64,000 bases of DNA from NCBI RefSeq assembly GCF_028747205.1, contig NZ_CP112880.1, forward strand, positions 4,464,001-4,528,000, written 5' to 3'. A model generated the notes under the pieces. That model did no database searches. It saw only the letters and a program-made list of their open reading frames with translations, and had not been told where the DNA came from. Below, piece by piece: positions 27,042-35,471 of this stretch; position 1 is the first letter of the stretch; each line of letters starts with the position of its first letter. This DNA is from Streptomyces sp. CA-278952 (GTDB lineage Bacteria; Actinomycetota; Actinomycetes; Streptomycetales; Streptomycetaceae). The position numbers and the translations under genes are program-made.

Positions 27042-27722
27042 ATGACCACGGCCATCCGCGTGATGCTCGTCGACGACCAGGTGCTGCTGCGGACCGGTTT
27101 CCGGATGGTGCTCGCGGCCCAGCCCGACATGGAGGTCGTGGCCGAGGCCGGGGACGGGGCGGAGGCGATCGAGATCCTGCGGTCCACCGCCGTCGACGTG
27201 GTGCTGATGGACGTCCGCATGCCCCGGCTGGACGGCGTCGAGGCGACCCGCCGCATCTGTGCGCAGCAGGACCCGCCGAAGGTGCTCATCCTGACCACCT
27301 TCGACCTCGACGAGTACGCCTTCTCCGGGCTGAAGGCGGGGGCCAGCGGCTTCATGCTCAAGGACGTGCCGCCCGCCGAGCTGCTCGCCGCGATCCGCTC
27401 GGTGCACAGCGGCGACGCGGTCGTCGCCCCGTCCACCACCCGCCGGCTGCTCGACCGCTTCTCGCCGATGCTGCCCAGTGGCGACAAGGAGCCGAAGAAC
27501 AAGCACATCGGCAAGCTCACCGAGCGGGAACGGGAAGTCATGCTCCTGGTCGCCCAGGGCCTGTCGAACGGGGAGATCGCGGCCCGGCTCGTGCTCTCGG
27601 AGGCCACGGTCAAGACGCACGTCGGCCGGATCCTCACCAAGCTGAACCTCCGCGACCGGGTCCAGGTCGTCGTCCTCGCCTACGAGACCGGCCTGGTCCG
27701 GGCCGGCGGCGGCGCGGGCTGA
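27042..27722 (+). CDS. NarL/FixJ-type response regulator
   Basis: A 226-residue regulator. The receiver domain (about 5-120) has the acidic pair DDQ and the phospho-acceptor Asp in DVVLMDVRMPRLDG, the Thr in LTTFD and the Lys in MLKDV. The LuxR-type DNA-binding domain (about 160-220) has LTEREREVMLLVAQGLSNGEIAARLVLSEATVKTHVGRILTKL. ATG 27042 is the homologous start, preceded by AGGACACG. It pairs with the kinase immediately upstream; targets are unknown. Confidence 0.94.
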   Translation: MTTAIRVMLVDDQVLLRTGFRMVLAAQPDMEVVAEAGDGAEAIEILRSTAVDVVLMDVRMPRLDGVEATRRICAQQDPPKVLILTTFDLDEYAFSGLKAGASGFMLKDVPPAELLAAIRSVHSGDAVVAPSTTRRLLDRFSPMLPSGDKEPKNKHIGKLTEREREVMLLVAQGLSNGEIAARLVLSEATVKTHVGRILTKLNLRDRVQVVVLAYETGLVRAGGGAG

Positions 27723-27736
27723 GAGCCTGGACGGGC

Positions 27737-28849
27737 TCAGCGCAGGACGCCCTCCAGGAAGTCGCTGCCGAGCCGGGCGACGACCGTCAGGTCCAGCTGG
27801 TGCAGGACGTAGCGGCCGCGGCGGCGCGTCGTGACCAGGCCCGCCTTCTTGAGCATGGAGAGATGGCGGGAGACCTCGGGGGAGGTGATGCCGTTGGAGT
27901 CGGCCAGCTCGCCGGTGGTGTACGGGGAGCGGGCCAGGTTGCGGCAGAGCCGCATCCGCATCGGGTGGGCCAGGGCCTCCAGGCGCAGCTGGAGCAGTTC
28001 CACGGAGGCGGGCGCCGGCAGGTCGGGCAGATGGACCGGGTAGTGGATCACCGGCCGCCAGCCCGGGGCGTGCAGCACCATCAGATGCGGCCAGCCGAAG
28101 CTGGTCGGGATGAGCGTCAGACCCCGGCCCACGCCCGGGTCGACGGCGGTGGTCCGGCCCTCGGACAGTTTGTCGACGTTGATCCGGCGCGCGCCCTCGT
28201 CCAGCGTCACGGCGGCCGACACCGCTCCGACCGCGTCGGCCAGTCCCTTGCGCCGCAGCAGCTCCGTCTTGTGCCGGGCGTCGGCGACCAGCTGGAGGGA
28301 GACCCGGCGCCAGGTGTCGGCGAAGAACGCCTGGTCGCAGTCCTCGAAGAGCCGCCGGACCCAGCCGCGTACGGAGGCGGGGTCGGCCAGCAGCCGCCGG
28401 GTGAAGTCCATCTGCCGCGGGCCGCGTGCCGCCGCCAGGTCCAGGGCGCGGCCCCGCATCCCCGCGTCTTTCAGCGGTGAGGGAGACCCGGCCCCGTAAT
28501 GGCTGGCGCAGGTGAACTCCAGGGCCGCGGCGACGAACCGTTCGTCGTCCAGCTTGTCCAGCAGGTCCAGGTCCTCGGCGAGCGTCGCCCCGGTCCTGCC
28601 GTCGCCGCCCCGGATCCCGGAGAACGGCATGAAGATGTCGGAGTAGGTGTTCCGCCAGAGGAACTCCGCCTCCAGCAGCCGGTCCGCGAGGTCGGGCTCC
28701 AGGGCCGTCGCGGTCGCGGTGGCCCAGCCGTGCAGCCCCGGGTGGTGTCCGGGCTCGGAGAGCGCGTGCAGGGCGAGGCCCAGTTCGGCCAGGGGAGAGG
28801 TCGCGAAAACGACGCGGTCGGCGGGCAGGCCCGCGATGTCTATGTGCAC
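27737..28849 (-). CDS. ArsR-type winged-helix transcriptional regulator with DUF5937-like N-terminal domain
   Basis: About 370 residues. The N-terminal roughly 260 residues (HIDIAGLPADRVVFATSPLAELGLALHAL...) match a domain found in large actinobacterial ArsR-like regulators. The C-terminal about 90 residues are a winged helix: LEALAHPMRMRLCRNLARSPYTTGELADSNGITSPEVSRHLSMLKKAGLVTTRRRGRYVLH. No ArsR metal-binding cysteines are seen in the helix, so a small-molecule or protein signal is more likely. Starts at GTG 28849 and GTG 28855 are both near GGAGAGG. Convergent with the response regulator; target unknown. Confidence 0.85.
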   Translation of the reverse strand: MHIDIAGLPADRVVFATSPLAELGLALHALSEPGHHPGLHGWATATATALEPDLADRLLEAEFLWRNTYSDIFMPFSGIRGGDGRTGATLAEDLDLLDKLDDERFVAAALEFTCASHYGAGSPSPLKDAGMRGRALDLAAARGPRQMDFTRRLLADPASVRGWVRRLFEDCDQAFFADTWRRVSLQLVADARHKTELLRRKGLADAVGAVSAAVTLDEGARRINVDKLSEGRTTAVDPGVGRGLTLIPTSFGWPHLMVLHAPGWRPVIHYPVHLPDLPAPASVELLQLRLEALAHPMRMRLCRNLARSPYTTGELADSNGITSPEVSRHLSMLKKAGLVTTRRRGRYVLHQLDLTVVARLGSDFLEGVLR

Positions 28850-28953
28850 GCTCACCTCTCCATAGTGGGGGTACGCGGGCGGGCCGTCGTGCCAGTTGAC
28901 GGGGGCCGTCAATCCATGCGAGGTGCCGCCGTGACCCGCACAGGATGGGCCGC

Positions 28954-29145
28954 GTGAACGCCACCCAGCAGCACCTGCTCGACCTCCACCGCGCGGCCGG
29001 CCTGTCGCAGCCCGCGCCCCCGCCCCCGGGCCGCCACGACCGCTCGGTCCTGCGTGACCTGTACCGGCGCCTCCGCAGACCAGGCGCTTCCAGCGGGCCC
29101 GGCACACCCAGCGGGCCCGGCACACCCAGCCCGTCCGGCGTTTGA
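28954..29145 (+). CDS. small hypothetical protein whose tail is encoded by repeats
   Basis: About 63 residues from GTG 28954. The first about 45 residues (NATQQHLLDLHRAAGLSQP..., RSVLRDLYRRLRR) look like a real amphipathic small protein, with codon bias typical of the window. The remainder (SGPGTPSGPGTPSPSGV) is read from an 18-bp tandem repeat and a 29-bp interspersed element, which also provides the stop. A CAGGAT at -10-like distance may allow leaderless expression. No family recognised. Confidence 0.45.
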   Translation: MNATQQHLLDLHRAAGLSQPAPPPPGRHDRSVLRDLYRRLRRPGASSGPGTPSGPGTPSPSGV

Positions 29146-29155
29146 GGACGGAACC
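29127..29155 (+). repeat. interspersed 29-bp element (CCGTCCGGCGTTTGAGGACG type)
   Basis: A copy of the element starting CAGCCCGTCCGGCG and continuing TTTGAGGACGGAACC. Five more copies occur at 53957-54227. Upstream (29093-29126) there are two copies of an 18-bp repeat containing CAGCGGGCCCGGCACACC. I recall this element as very common between Streptomyces genes; its role is unknown. Confidence 0.8.
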
Positions 29156-29210
29156 CCGGAGCTGGGGGGCGGGTCACTCGACAGGGCCCCGAGGCCGGGC
29201 GGCCCCCGGC

Positions 29211-30374
29211 CTACCGCGCCAGGTACCCCACGAACCCCGCCACCGCGTCCCGCACGTCCTCGGCCGACCACTCGAGTCCCGCCCCCGCCACCGTCACCTC
29301 GGTGCACGAGACCCCGGGCGGCAGCGCCGGCCCCGCCCCGCCCGCCCCCGCGAACCAGCGCCGGAACAGCGTCACGCCCGTCTCCTCGGCCTGCCGCACC
29401 GACGCCTCGTCCAGCACGTCGGCCCCGTACGGCAGCCAGACCTGGAACTGATGCGTGTGCGGCGGCTCCGGACGCACCCGGAACCACGGCACCCCCGACG
29501 CCGCGAACCCCTCCGCCAGCGCCCCGGCCACCACCTTCGCGTGGGCCACGTACGCCGGCAGGCGAGGCAGCTCCCGCTCCAGGCCCAGCAGCGCGGACAG
29601 CGCCGCCGGGTACTGCTGGAAGAGCAGGCCCCCGTACCGGTGGCGCCAGACCCGGGCCTCCTCCACCAGCGTGGAGGGGCCCGCCAGCACCGCGCCCGAG
29701 AGCCCGTCCAGGGACTTGTAGAACGACACGTACACGCTGTCCGCGAGGGCGGCGATCTCCGACAGCTCCCGCCCGAAGTGCGGCGTGCACTCCCACAGCC
29801 GCGCCCCGTCGAAGTGGACCACCGCGTCCCGCTCCCGGGCCGCCACCACCACCGCCGTCAGCTCCTCCCAGGACGGCAGCACGAACCCGGCGTCCCGCAA
29901 CGGCAGCTCCAGCATCAGCGTCCCGAACGGCTCGGGGTGCTCCCGGACCTCCTCGGCGCTCGGCAGCCTCGGCTCGGACGTCGGATGCACCGTGCGCAGC
30001 CCGCTCACCGCGCCCAGCGCCCCGCCCTCGTGCAGCTCCGGGTGGGACAGGGGGTGCAGCGCCACCGTCGCGTCGCCCGTACGCCCCGCCCAGCACCGCA
30101 GCGCGATCTGCTGGGCCATCGTCCCGGTCGGGAAGAACGCCGCCGCCTCCTTCCCCAGCAGCCCGGCCACCCGCCGCTCCAGATCGGCGACGACCCCGCC
30201 CCCGTACACATCGGTCCAGTCCTCCGGATCGTGTACGGAGGCGGCGCCGGCGGCCAGCGACGCCAGCCGCTCGCCCAATGTGCCGTCCGCGCCCACCCGG
30301 GCCAGCGTCCGCCGCGACGCCCGCCACGCGGTCAGCCTGCGCCGCCGCCGCTCCTGCTCGTCCATGGTCACCAT
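29211..30374 (-). CDS. threonine aldolase / beta-eliminating lyase family PLP enzyme
   Basis: About 387 residues of the fold-type I PLP family that includes low-specificity L-threonine aldolase (threonine to glycine plus acetaldehyde). Visible are the YGGG-like DVYGGGVVADLERRVAGLLGKEAAAFFPTGTMAQQIAL block, VVHFDGARLWE (PLP-ring Asp), and the Schiff-base lysine in YVSFYKSLDGLSGAVLAG. The N-terminus has an Arg-rich stretch (EQERRRRRLTAWRASRR). An ATG at 30365 nine bases inside the chosen start is also possible. Monocistronic; substrate inferred from family. Confidence 0.82.
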   Translation of the reverse strand: MVTMDEQERRRRRLTAWRASRRTLARVGADGTLGERLASLAAGAASVHDPEDWTDVYGGGVVADLERRVAGLLGKEAAAFFPTGTMAQQIALRCWAGRTGDATVALHPLSHPELHEGGALGAVSGLRTVHPTSEPRLPSAEEVREHPEPFGTLMLELPLRDAGFVLPSWEELTAVVVAARERDAVVHFDGARLWECTPHFGRELSEIAALADSVYVSFYKSLDGLSGAVLAGPSTLVEEARVWRHRYGGLLFQQYPAALSALLGLERELPRLPAYVAHAKVVAGALAEGFAASGVPWFRVRPEPPHTHQFQVWLPYGADVLDEASVRQAEETGVTLFRRWFAGAGGAGPALPPGVSCTEVTVAGAGLEWSAEDVRDAVAGFVGYLAR

Positions 30375-30470
30375 GGGACGATCATCACTCGGGCCTCCCA
30401 CCGAGCGCCTGCCCATTTCCGCCCGGCGTCCCGACCGGCCCGGGGTCGGTCCGGGGTCGGCCCGGGAAAG

Positions 30471-30479
30471 TTATCCACA
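30471..30479 (+). promoter_or_regulatory. isolated DnaA-box-like TTATCCACA
   Basis: TTATCCACA matches the DnaA box perfectly and lies about 100 bp before the DUF2520 gene, with a related inverted CTGTGGGTGG just after it. There is no cluster of boxes and no dnaA or dnaN nearby, so it is not an origin. It could mark DnaA control of the cofactor operon or be chance. Confidence 0.2.
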
Positions 30480-30577
30480 GGCTGTGGGTGGCCGGAGGGC
30501 TTCGCCGAAACGCTGGCGTAGCATGCAGAGAAATCGTCCGGTACCCCCCGCGGACTGGAACGGAAGGCCATCGCCGC

Positions 30578-31531
30578 GTGAACACACCAGTTTCCAGGGA
30601 ATCCCTCGACGCGAGGGACCGCCCCGCCCGACTCACGGTCGGCGTCGTCGGTGCGGGCCGGGTCGGACCCGCCCTCGCCGCCTCCCTCCGGCTCGCCGGG
30701 CACCGCCCGGTCGCCGTGTCCGGCGTCTCCGACGCCTCCCGGCGCCGCGCCGCCGAGCTGCTCCCCGACGTGCCCCTGGTGGAGCCCGCCGAGGTGCTGG
30801 CCCGCGCCGAGCTGGTGCTGCTGACCGTCCCCGACGACGTGCTGCCCACGCTGGTCGAGGGCCTCGCCGAGACCGGTGCCGTACGGCCGGGCCAGCTGCT
30901 CGTCCACACCTCCGGGCGGTACGGGGCGAAGGTGCTGGACCCGGCGAGGCGTGCCGGGGCCCTGCCGCTCGCGCTGCACCCCGCGATGACGTTCACCGGC
31001 ACCGCCGTCGACGTCCAGCGGCTAGCGGGCTGCTCGTTCGGCGTCACCGCCCCCGAGGAGCTGCGGCTCGCCGCCGAGGCCCTGGTCATCGAGATGGGCG
31101 GCGAGCCGGAGTGGATCGCCGAGGAGTCCCGCCCGCTCTACCACGCGGCCCTCGCCCTCGGCGCGAACCACCTGGTCACCCTGGTCGCCCAGTCGATGGA
31201 GCTGCTGGCCAGGGCCGGGGTCGCCGCCCCCGACCGGATGCTCGGCCCGCTGCTCGGCGCGGCCCTGGACAACGCCCTGCGCTCCGGCGACGCCGCGCTG
31301 ACCGGCCCGGTCGCGCGGGGTGACGCGGGCACGGTCGCCGCCCACATCGGCGAGCTGCGCGAGCACGCCCCGCAGGCGGTGGCCGGATACATCGCGATGG
31401 CCCGCGCCACGGCCGACCGGGCGCTCGCCCACGGTCTGCTCAAGGCCGAGCTGGCCGAGGACCTCCTCGTCGTCCTGGCCGATCAGGAACGCCGCCCCGG
31501 CGGCGGCCCCAAACCGGGGGAGACCCGATGA
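30578..31531 (+). CDS. Rossmann-like / DUF2520 oxidoreductase
   Basis: 317 residues: an N-terminal dinucleotide-binding domain (LTVGVVGAGRVGPALAASLRLAGH, about 21-44) and a C-terminal helical DUF2520 domain (about 170-300). It resembles 6-phosphogluconate-dehydrogenase-like or ketopantoate-reductase-like enzymes. Its fixed place before panC in actinobacteria makes a role in pantothenate synthesis (for example reducing ketopantoate) plausible but unproven. GTG 30578 follows GGAAGG by about 10 bases. Its stop overlaps the ATG of a mini-cistron that leads into panC. Confidence 0.85.
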   Translation: MNTPVSRESLDARDRPARLTVGVVGAGRVGPALAASLRLAGHRPVAVSGVSDASRRRAAELLPDVPLVEPAEVLARAELVLLTVPDDVLPTLVEGLAETGAVRPGQLLVHTSGRYGAKVLDPARRAGALPLALHPAMTFTGTAVDVQRLAGCSFGVTAPEELRLAAEALVIEMGGEPEWIAEESRPLYHAALALGANHLVTLVAQSMELLARAGVAAPDRMLGPLLGAALDNALRSGDAALTGPVARGDAGTVAAHIGELREHAPQAVAGYIAMARATADRALAHGLLKAELAEDLLVVLADQERRPGGGPKPGETR

Positions 31532-31572
31532 CGCCGATCACCCGCCGTATCGGACCGGGGGAGACCCGATGA
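31528..31572 (+). CDS. possible 14-codon mini-cistron between DUF2520 gene and panC
   Basis: ATG 31528 overlaps the DUF2520 stop (ATGA). The frame reads MTPITRRIGPGETR and stops at 31570-31572 inside another ATGA whose ATG (31569) starts panC. The arrangement arises because CCGGGGGAGACCCGATGACG occurs twice, 41 bp apart. Both copies carry the same SD-like GGGGGAGA. It may serve as a coupling peptide or be a by-product of a start-site duplication. Confidence 0.4.
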   Translation: MTPITRRIGPGETR

Positions 31573-32588
31573 CGCGCACGGTCCGGCCCGCCCTCCTGCG
31601 CACCGCCGCCGAGCTGGACGCGCTGTCCCGCCCCGCCGGGGCCGAGCGGGCCGTCGTCATGACGATGGGCGCGCTCCACGAGGGGCACGCCGCCCTGATC
31701 CGGGCCGCCCGCGCGGGGGCCGGCCCGGACGGCCAGGTCGTGGTCACCGTCTTCGTGAACCCGCTCCAGTTCGGCGAGGCCGCCGACCTGGACCGCTATC
31801 CGCGCACCCTGGACGCCGACCTGGAGATCGCCGCGGCGGCGGGGGCCGACGCGGTCTTCGCCCCCGGCGTGGACGAGGTCTATCCGGGCGGGGAGCCCCA
31901 GGTCCGGATCACCGCGGGCCCCATGGGCGAGCGCCTCGAAGGCGCGGCCCGCCCCGGGCACTTCGACGGAATGCTCACCGTCGTCGCCAAGCTCCTCCAC
32001 CTCACCCGCCCCGACGAGGCGTTCTACGGGCAGAAGGACGCCCAGCAGCTCGCCCTGATCCGCCGCATGGTCCGCGACCTGAACTTCGGCGTCCGGATCA
32101 CCGGCGTGCCCACCGTCCGGGACGCGGACGGCCTCGCGCTCTCCAGCCGCAACCGCTTCCTGACCGCCGCGGAGCGGCACACCGCGCTCGCCCTGCCCCG
32201 CGCCCTGTTCGCGGCCCGCGACCGGCTCGCCGCCCAGCAGGCCCTGCACGAGCGGGCCCGGGCCACCGCGCCCGGCGGCGACCGGGCCGCCGGGCTCAAC
32301 AGGCTCGGCGAGGCCCGCGCCGCCGCCGACGCCCAGGCCGTGGCGCTGGTCCGGCCGGGCGGGGCGCCCGCCGCCGTCCGGGCCGCCGCGCGGACGATCC
32401 TGGAGCAGGCCGCCGCGCGGGACAAGGCGCCGCTCGCCCTCGACTACCTGGCCCTGGTGGACCCGGCGGACTTCACCGAGATCCCGGAGGACCGCGAGAG
32501 CGGGGAGGCGATCCTCGCCGTCGCGGCCCGGGTCGGGGACACCCGCCTCATCGACAACATCCCCCTCACCTTCGGAGCCCTGACGTGA
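31569..32588 (+). CDS. panC: pantothenate synthetase (pantoate-beta-alanine ligase)
   Basis: A 339-residue enzyme that joins pantoate and beta-alanine with ATP to make pantothenate. Recognisable are the TMGALHEGHAALIRAAR ATP-binding block with the HIGH-like HEGH (about 37-40), VFVNPLQFGEAADLDRYPRTLDADL, FYGQKDAQQLALIRRMVRDL, and the KMSKS-like LSSRNRFL. An Ala/Gly/Arg-rich insert (about 220-255) is longer than in E. coli. Its ATG overlaps the mini-cistron stop and its TGA overlaps the nadB GTG. Central gene of the pan-nad-coa operon. Confidence 0.96.
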   Translation: MTRTVRPALLRTAAELDALSRPAGAERAVVMTMGALHEGHAALIRAARAGAGPDGQVVVTVFVNPLQFGEAADLDRYPRTLDADLEIAAAAGADAVFAPGVDEVYPGGEPQVRITAGPMGERLEGAARPGHFDGMLTVVAKLLHLTRPDEAFYGQKDAQQLALIRRMVRDLNFGVRITGVPTVRDADGLALSSRNRFLTAAERHTALALPRALFAARDRLAAQQALHERARATAPGGDRAAGLNRLGEARAAADAQAVALVRPGGAPAAVRAAARTILEQAAARDKAPLALDYLALVDPADFTEIPEDRESGEAILAVAARVGDTRLIDNIPLTFGALT

Positions 32589-34276
32589 CCGGAATACGGC
32601 TGACCGCCCCCGCCCCCGGTTGGGCCATCGACGCGGACGTCGTGGTGGTCGGCTCCGGCGTCGCCGGGCTCACCACGGCACTGCGCTGCGCCGCCGCCGG
32701 CCTGGACACCGTCGTCGTCACCAAGGCCCGCCTCGACGACGGCTCGACCCGCTGGGCCCAGGGCGGCATCGCCGCCGCGCTCGGCGAGGGCGACACCCCC
32801 GAGCAGCACCTCGACGACACCCTCGTCGCGGGCGCGGGCCTCTGCGACGAGGAGGCCGTGCGCACCCTGGTCACCGAGGGCCCCGACGCCGTACGCCGGC
32901 TGATCACCACCGGCGCGCACTTCGACACCACCGACAGCGGCGACATCGCGCTGACCCGCGAGGGCGGCCACCACCGCCGCCGCATCGCCCACGCGGGCGG
33001 CGACGCGACCGGTGCGGAGATCTCCCGCGCCCTGGTCGGCGCGGTCCGCGAGGCGGCCCTCCACACCATCGAGAACGCCCTGGTCCTGGACCTGCTCACC
33101 GACGCCGAAGGCCGTACGGCGGGCGTCTCGCTGCACGTCATGGGCGAGGGCCAGCACGACGGCGTCGGCGCGGTCCGGGCCCCCTCGGTCGTCCTGGCCA
33201 CCGGCGGCATGGGCCAGGTCTTCTCCGCCACCACCAACCCCCCCGTCTCGACCGGCGACGGGGTGGCGCTCGCGCTGCGGGCCGGGGCGGAGGTCTCCGA
33301 CCTGGAGTTCGTCCAGTTCCACCCGACCGTCCTGTTCCTCGGCGCGGACTCCGAGGGCCAGCAGCCGCTGGTCTCCGAAGCCGTACGCGGCGAGGGCGCG
33401 CATCTCGTCGACGGCGACGGCGTCCGCTTCATGCTCGGACAGCACGAGCTGGCCGAGCTGGCCCCCCGCGACATCGTCGCCAAGGCCATCACCCGCCGCA
33501 TGCACGAGCACGGCGCCGAGCACATGTATCTCGACGCCCGGCACTTCGGGGCGCGGATGTGGGAGCAGCGCTTCCCCACCATCCTGGCCGCCTGCCGGTC
33601 CCACGGCATCGACCCGGTGACCGAGCCGGTCCCGGTCGCCCCGGCCGCGCACTACGCCTCCGGCGGCGTCCGCACCGACCTGCGGGGCCGCACCACCGTC
33701 CCCGGCCTGTACGCCTGCGGCGAGGTCGCCTGCACCGGGGTGCACGGGGCCAACCGCCTGGCGTCCAACTCCCTCCTGGAGGGCCTGGTCTTCGCCGAGC
33801 GCATCGCCGCCGACATCGCCGGGGCCCGCCCGCCCCGCACCGAACCGGCCGGGAGCCCGGACGCCGGCGCCCCCGTCCCGCTGCTGGCCCCCGAGGCCCG
33901 GGCGGCGATCCAGCGCGCCATGACCCGGGGCGCCGGAGTCCTGCGTTCCGCCGACAGCCTGGCCGCCGCCGCCGAGGAGCTGGAGGCCCTCCACCGCGAG
34001 GCCGCCGCCGACGCGGAGGGGCCGGGCGGCGCCAAGGCGGTCGTCCCCGGGGTCGACGCCTGGGAGGTCACCAACCTGCTCCTGGTCTCCCGGGTCCTGG
34101 TCGCCGCAGCCCGGGACCGCGAGGAGACCCGCGGCTGCCACTGGCGCGAGGACCGGCCCGACCGCGACGACGCCCACGGCCGCCGCCACCTGGTCGTCCG
34201 TATCGCGCCGGACCGCACCCCGGTCGTCCACCGCACGGAGACCGCCGCGTTCCCGCCCGTACGCCCGTCCGATTGA
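32585..34276 (+). CDS. nadB: L-aspartate oxidase
   Basis: A 563-residue FAD flavoprotein that oxidises L-aspartate to iminoaspartate for quinolinate synthesis. It has the N-terminal FAD dinucleotide motif VVVVGSGVAGLTTALRCA (about 15-32), TRWAQGGIAAAL, the HxxG-type GGHHRRRIAHAGGDATG, FVQFHPT, and YACGEVACTGVHGANRLASNSLLEGLVFAERIA. The GTG start overlaps the panC stop. quinolinate synthase (nadA) is not in the window, so the second enzyme of the pathway must be elsewhere. Confidence 0.96.
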   Translation: MTGIRLTAPAPGWAIDADVVVVGSGVAGLTTALRCAAAGLDTVVVTKARLDDGSTRWAQGGIAAALGEGDTPEQHLDDTLVAGAGLCDEEAVRTLVTEGPDAVRRLITTGAHFDTTDSGDIALTREGGHHRRRIAHAGGDATGAEISRALVGAVREAALHTIENALVLDLLTDAEGRTAGVSLHVMGEGQHDGVGAVRAPSVVLATGGMGQVFSATTNPPVSTGDGVALALRAGAEVSDLEFVQFHPTVLFLGADSEGQQPLVSEAVRGEGAHLVDGDGVRFMLGQHELAELAPRDIVAKAITRRMHEHGAEHMYLDARHFGARMWEQRFPTILAACRSHGIDPVTEPVPVAPAAHYASGGVRTDLRGRTTVPGLYACGEVACTGVHGANRLASNSLLEGLVFAERIAADIAGARPPRTEPAGSPDAGAPVPLLAPEARAAIQRAMTRGAGVLRSADSLAAAAEELEALHREAAADAEGPGGAKAVVPGVDAWEVTNLLLVSRVLVAAARDREETRGCHWREDRPDRDDAHGRRHLVVRIAPDRTPVVHRTETAAFPPVRPSD

Positions 34277-34388
34277 GCAGACTGCTGGAAGCAGCCGCAC
34301 CGCCGGACACCCCAGGGCGGCACCGGCGGCACACGAGAATCACCCGCCCTACCCGCACCACCCGCCACGCCCCCGAGGAGCCGTCACC

Positions 34389-35471
34389 GTGAGCACGCCC
34401 GAAGAGAATCCGCGCCCCACACCCGTGGACGTACCGCTGATCAGCGTCGGCGCGCCCGCCTCCTCCGTACCGGCGGAAGGCGGCTGCGGCGACGGCTGCG
34501 GCTGCGCCGGCGACGACGGATTCGACCCCGAAGCGCTGGAGTGCGGCCTGGATCCCGCGCTCGCCCTGCTGCTGGCCCGGGCGGGGCTCGACCCCGTCCA
34601 GGTCGAGGACGTCGCCCATGTGGCGATCGAGGAGGACCTCGACGGCGGGGTGGACGTCACGACCGTGGCGACCGTCCCCGAGGACGCCGTGATCACCGGC
34701 GACTTCACCGCCCGCGAGGCGGGCACGGTCGCCGGGCTCCGGGTCGCCGAGGCGGTCCTGTCGATCGTCTGCACCGAGGAGTTCGAGGTCGAGCGGCACG
34801 TCGAGGACGGCGACCGGATCGCCCCCGGCGAGAAGCTGCTGACCGTCACCACCCGCACCCGCGACCTGCTGACCGGCGAGCGCAGCGCGCTGAACCTGCT
34901 GTGCCGCCTCTCGGGCATCGCGACCGCCACCCGCGCCTGGGCCGATGTGCTGGAGGGCAGCAAGGCCAAGGTCCGCGACACCCGCAAGACGACGGCGGGC
35001 CTGCGCGCGCTGGAGAAGTACGCGGTGCGCTGCGGCGGCGGCGTCAACCACCGGATGTCGCTCTCCGACGCGGCCCTGGTCAAGGACAACCACGTGATCG
35101 CCGCGGGCGGCGTCGCCGAGGCCTTCAAGCGGGTCCGCGCCGAGTTCCCCGAGCTGCCCATCGAGGTCGAGGTCGACACGATGGACCAGGTCCGTGAGGT
35201 GCTGGACGCGGGCGTCGACCTGATCCTGCTGGACAACTTCACCCCGGCCGAGACCGCCGAGGCCGTCGCCCTGGTCGCCGGCCGCGCGATCCTGGAGTCC
35301 TCCGGCCGGCTGACCCTCGACTCGGCCCGCGCCTACGCCGACGCGGGCGTCGACTACCTGGCGGTCGGGGCGCTCACCCACTCCTCGCCGATCCTGGACA
35401 TCGGCCTGGACTTCCGCGACGCCGACGCTTCCGTGACCGACGCCTCCGTGACCGACGGGGCCGAGGCCTGA
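34389..35471 (+). CDS. nadC: nicotinate-nucleotide pyrophosphorylase (carboxylating), quinolinate PRTase
   Basis: 360 residues. NadC converts quinolinate and PRPP to nicotinate mononucleotide. The conserved TRKTTAGLRALEKYAVRCGGGVNHRMSL block, ALVKDNHV and the ESSGRLTLDSARAYADAGVDYLAVGALTHS ending are intact. An N-terminal extension of about 60 residues includes a Cys-rich stretch (GGCGDGCGCAGDDG) not needed for catalysis, possibly metal-binding; a short repeat (DASVTDASVTDG) ends the protein. GTG at 34389 follows GAGGAGCC. The ATG of coaX shares the last base of its stop codon. Confidence 0.95.
   Translation: MSTPEENPRPTPVDVPLISVGAPASSVPAEGGCGDGCGCAGDDGFDPEALECGLDPALALLLARAGLDPVQVEDVAHVAIEEDLDGGVDVTTVATVPEDAVITGDFTAREAGTVAGLRVAEAVLSIVCTEEFEVERHVEDGDRIAPGEKLLTVTTRTRDLLTGERSALNLLCRLSGIATATRAWADVLEGSKAKVRDTRKTTAGLRALEKYAVRCGGGVNHRMSLSDAALVKDNHVIAAGGVAEAFKRVRAEFPELPIEVEVDTMDQVREVLDAGVDLILLDNFTPAETAEAVALVAGRAILESSGRLTLDSARAYADAGVDYLAVGALTHSSPILDIGLDFRDADASVTDASVTDGAEA

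Noticed and set aside
30471..30479. Replication origin
   Set aside because: A single DnaA-box match without a box cluster or dnaA/dnaN genes is not an origin.
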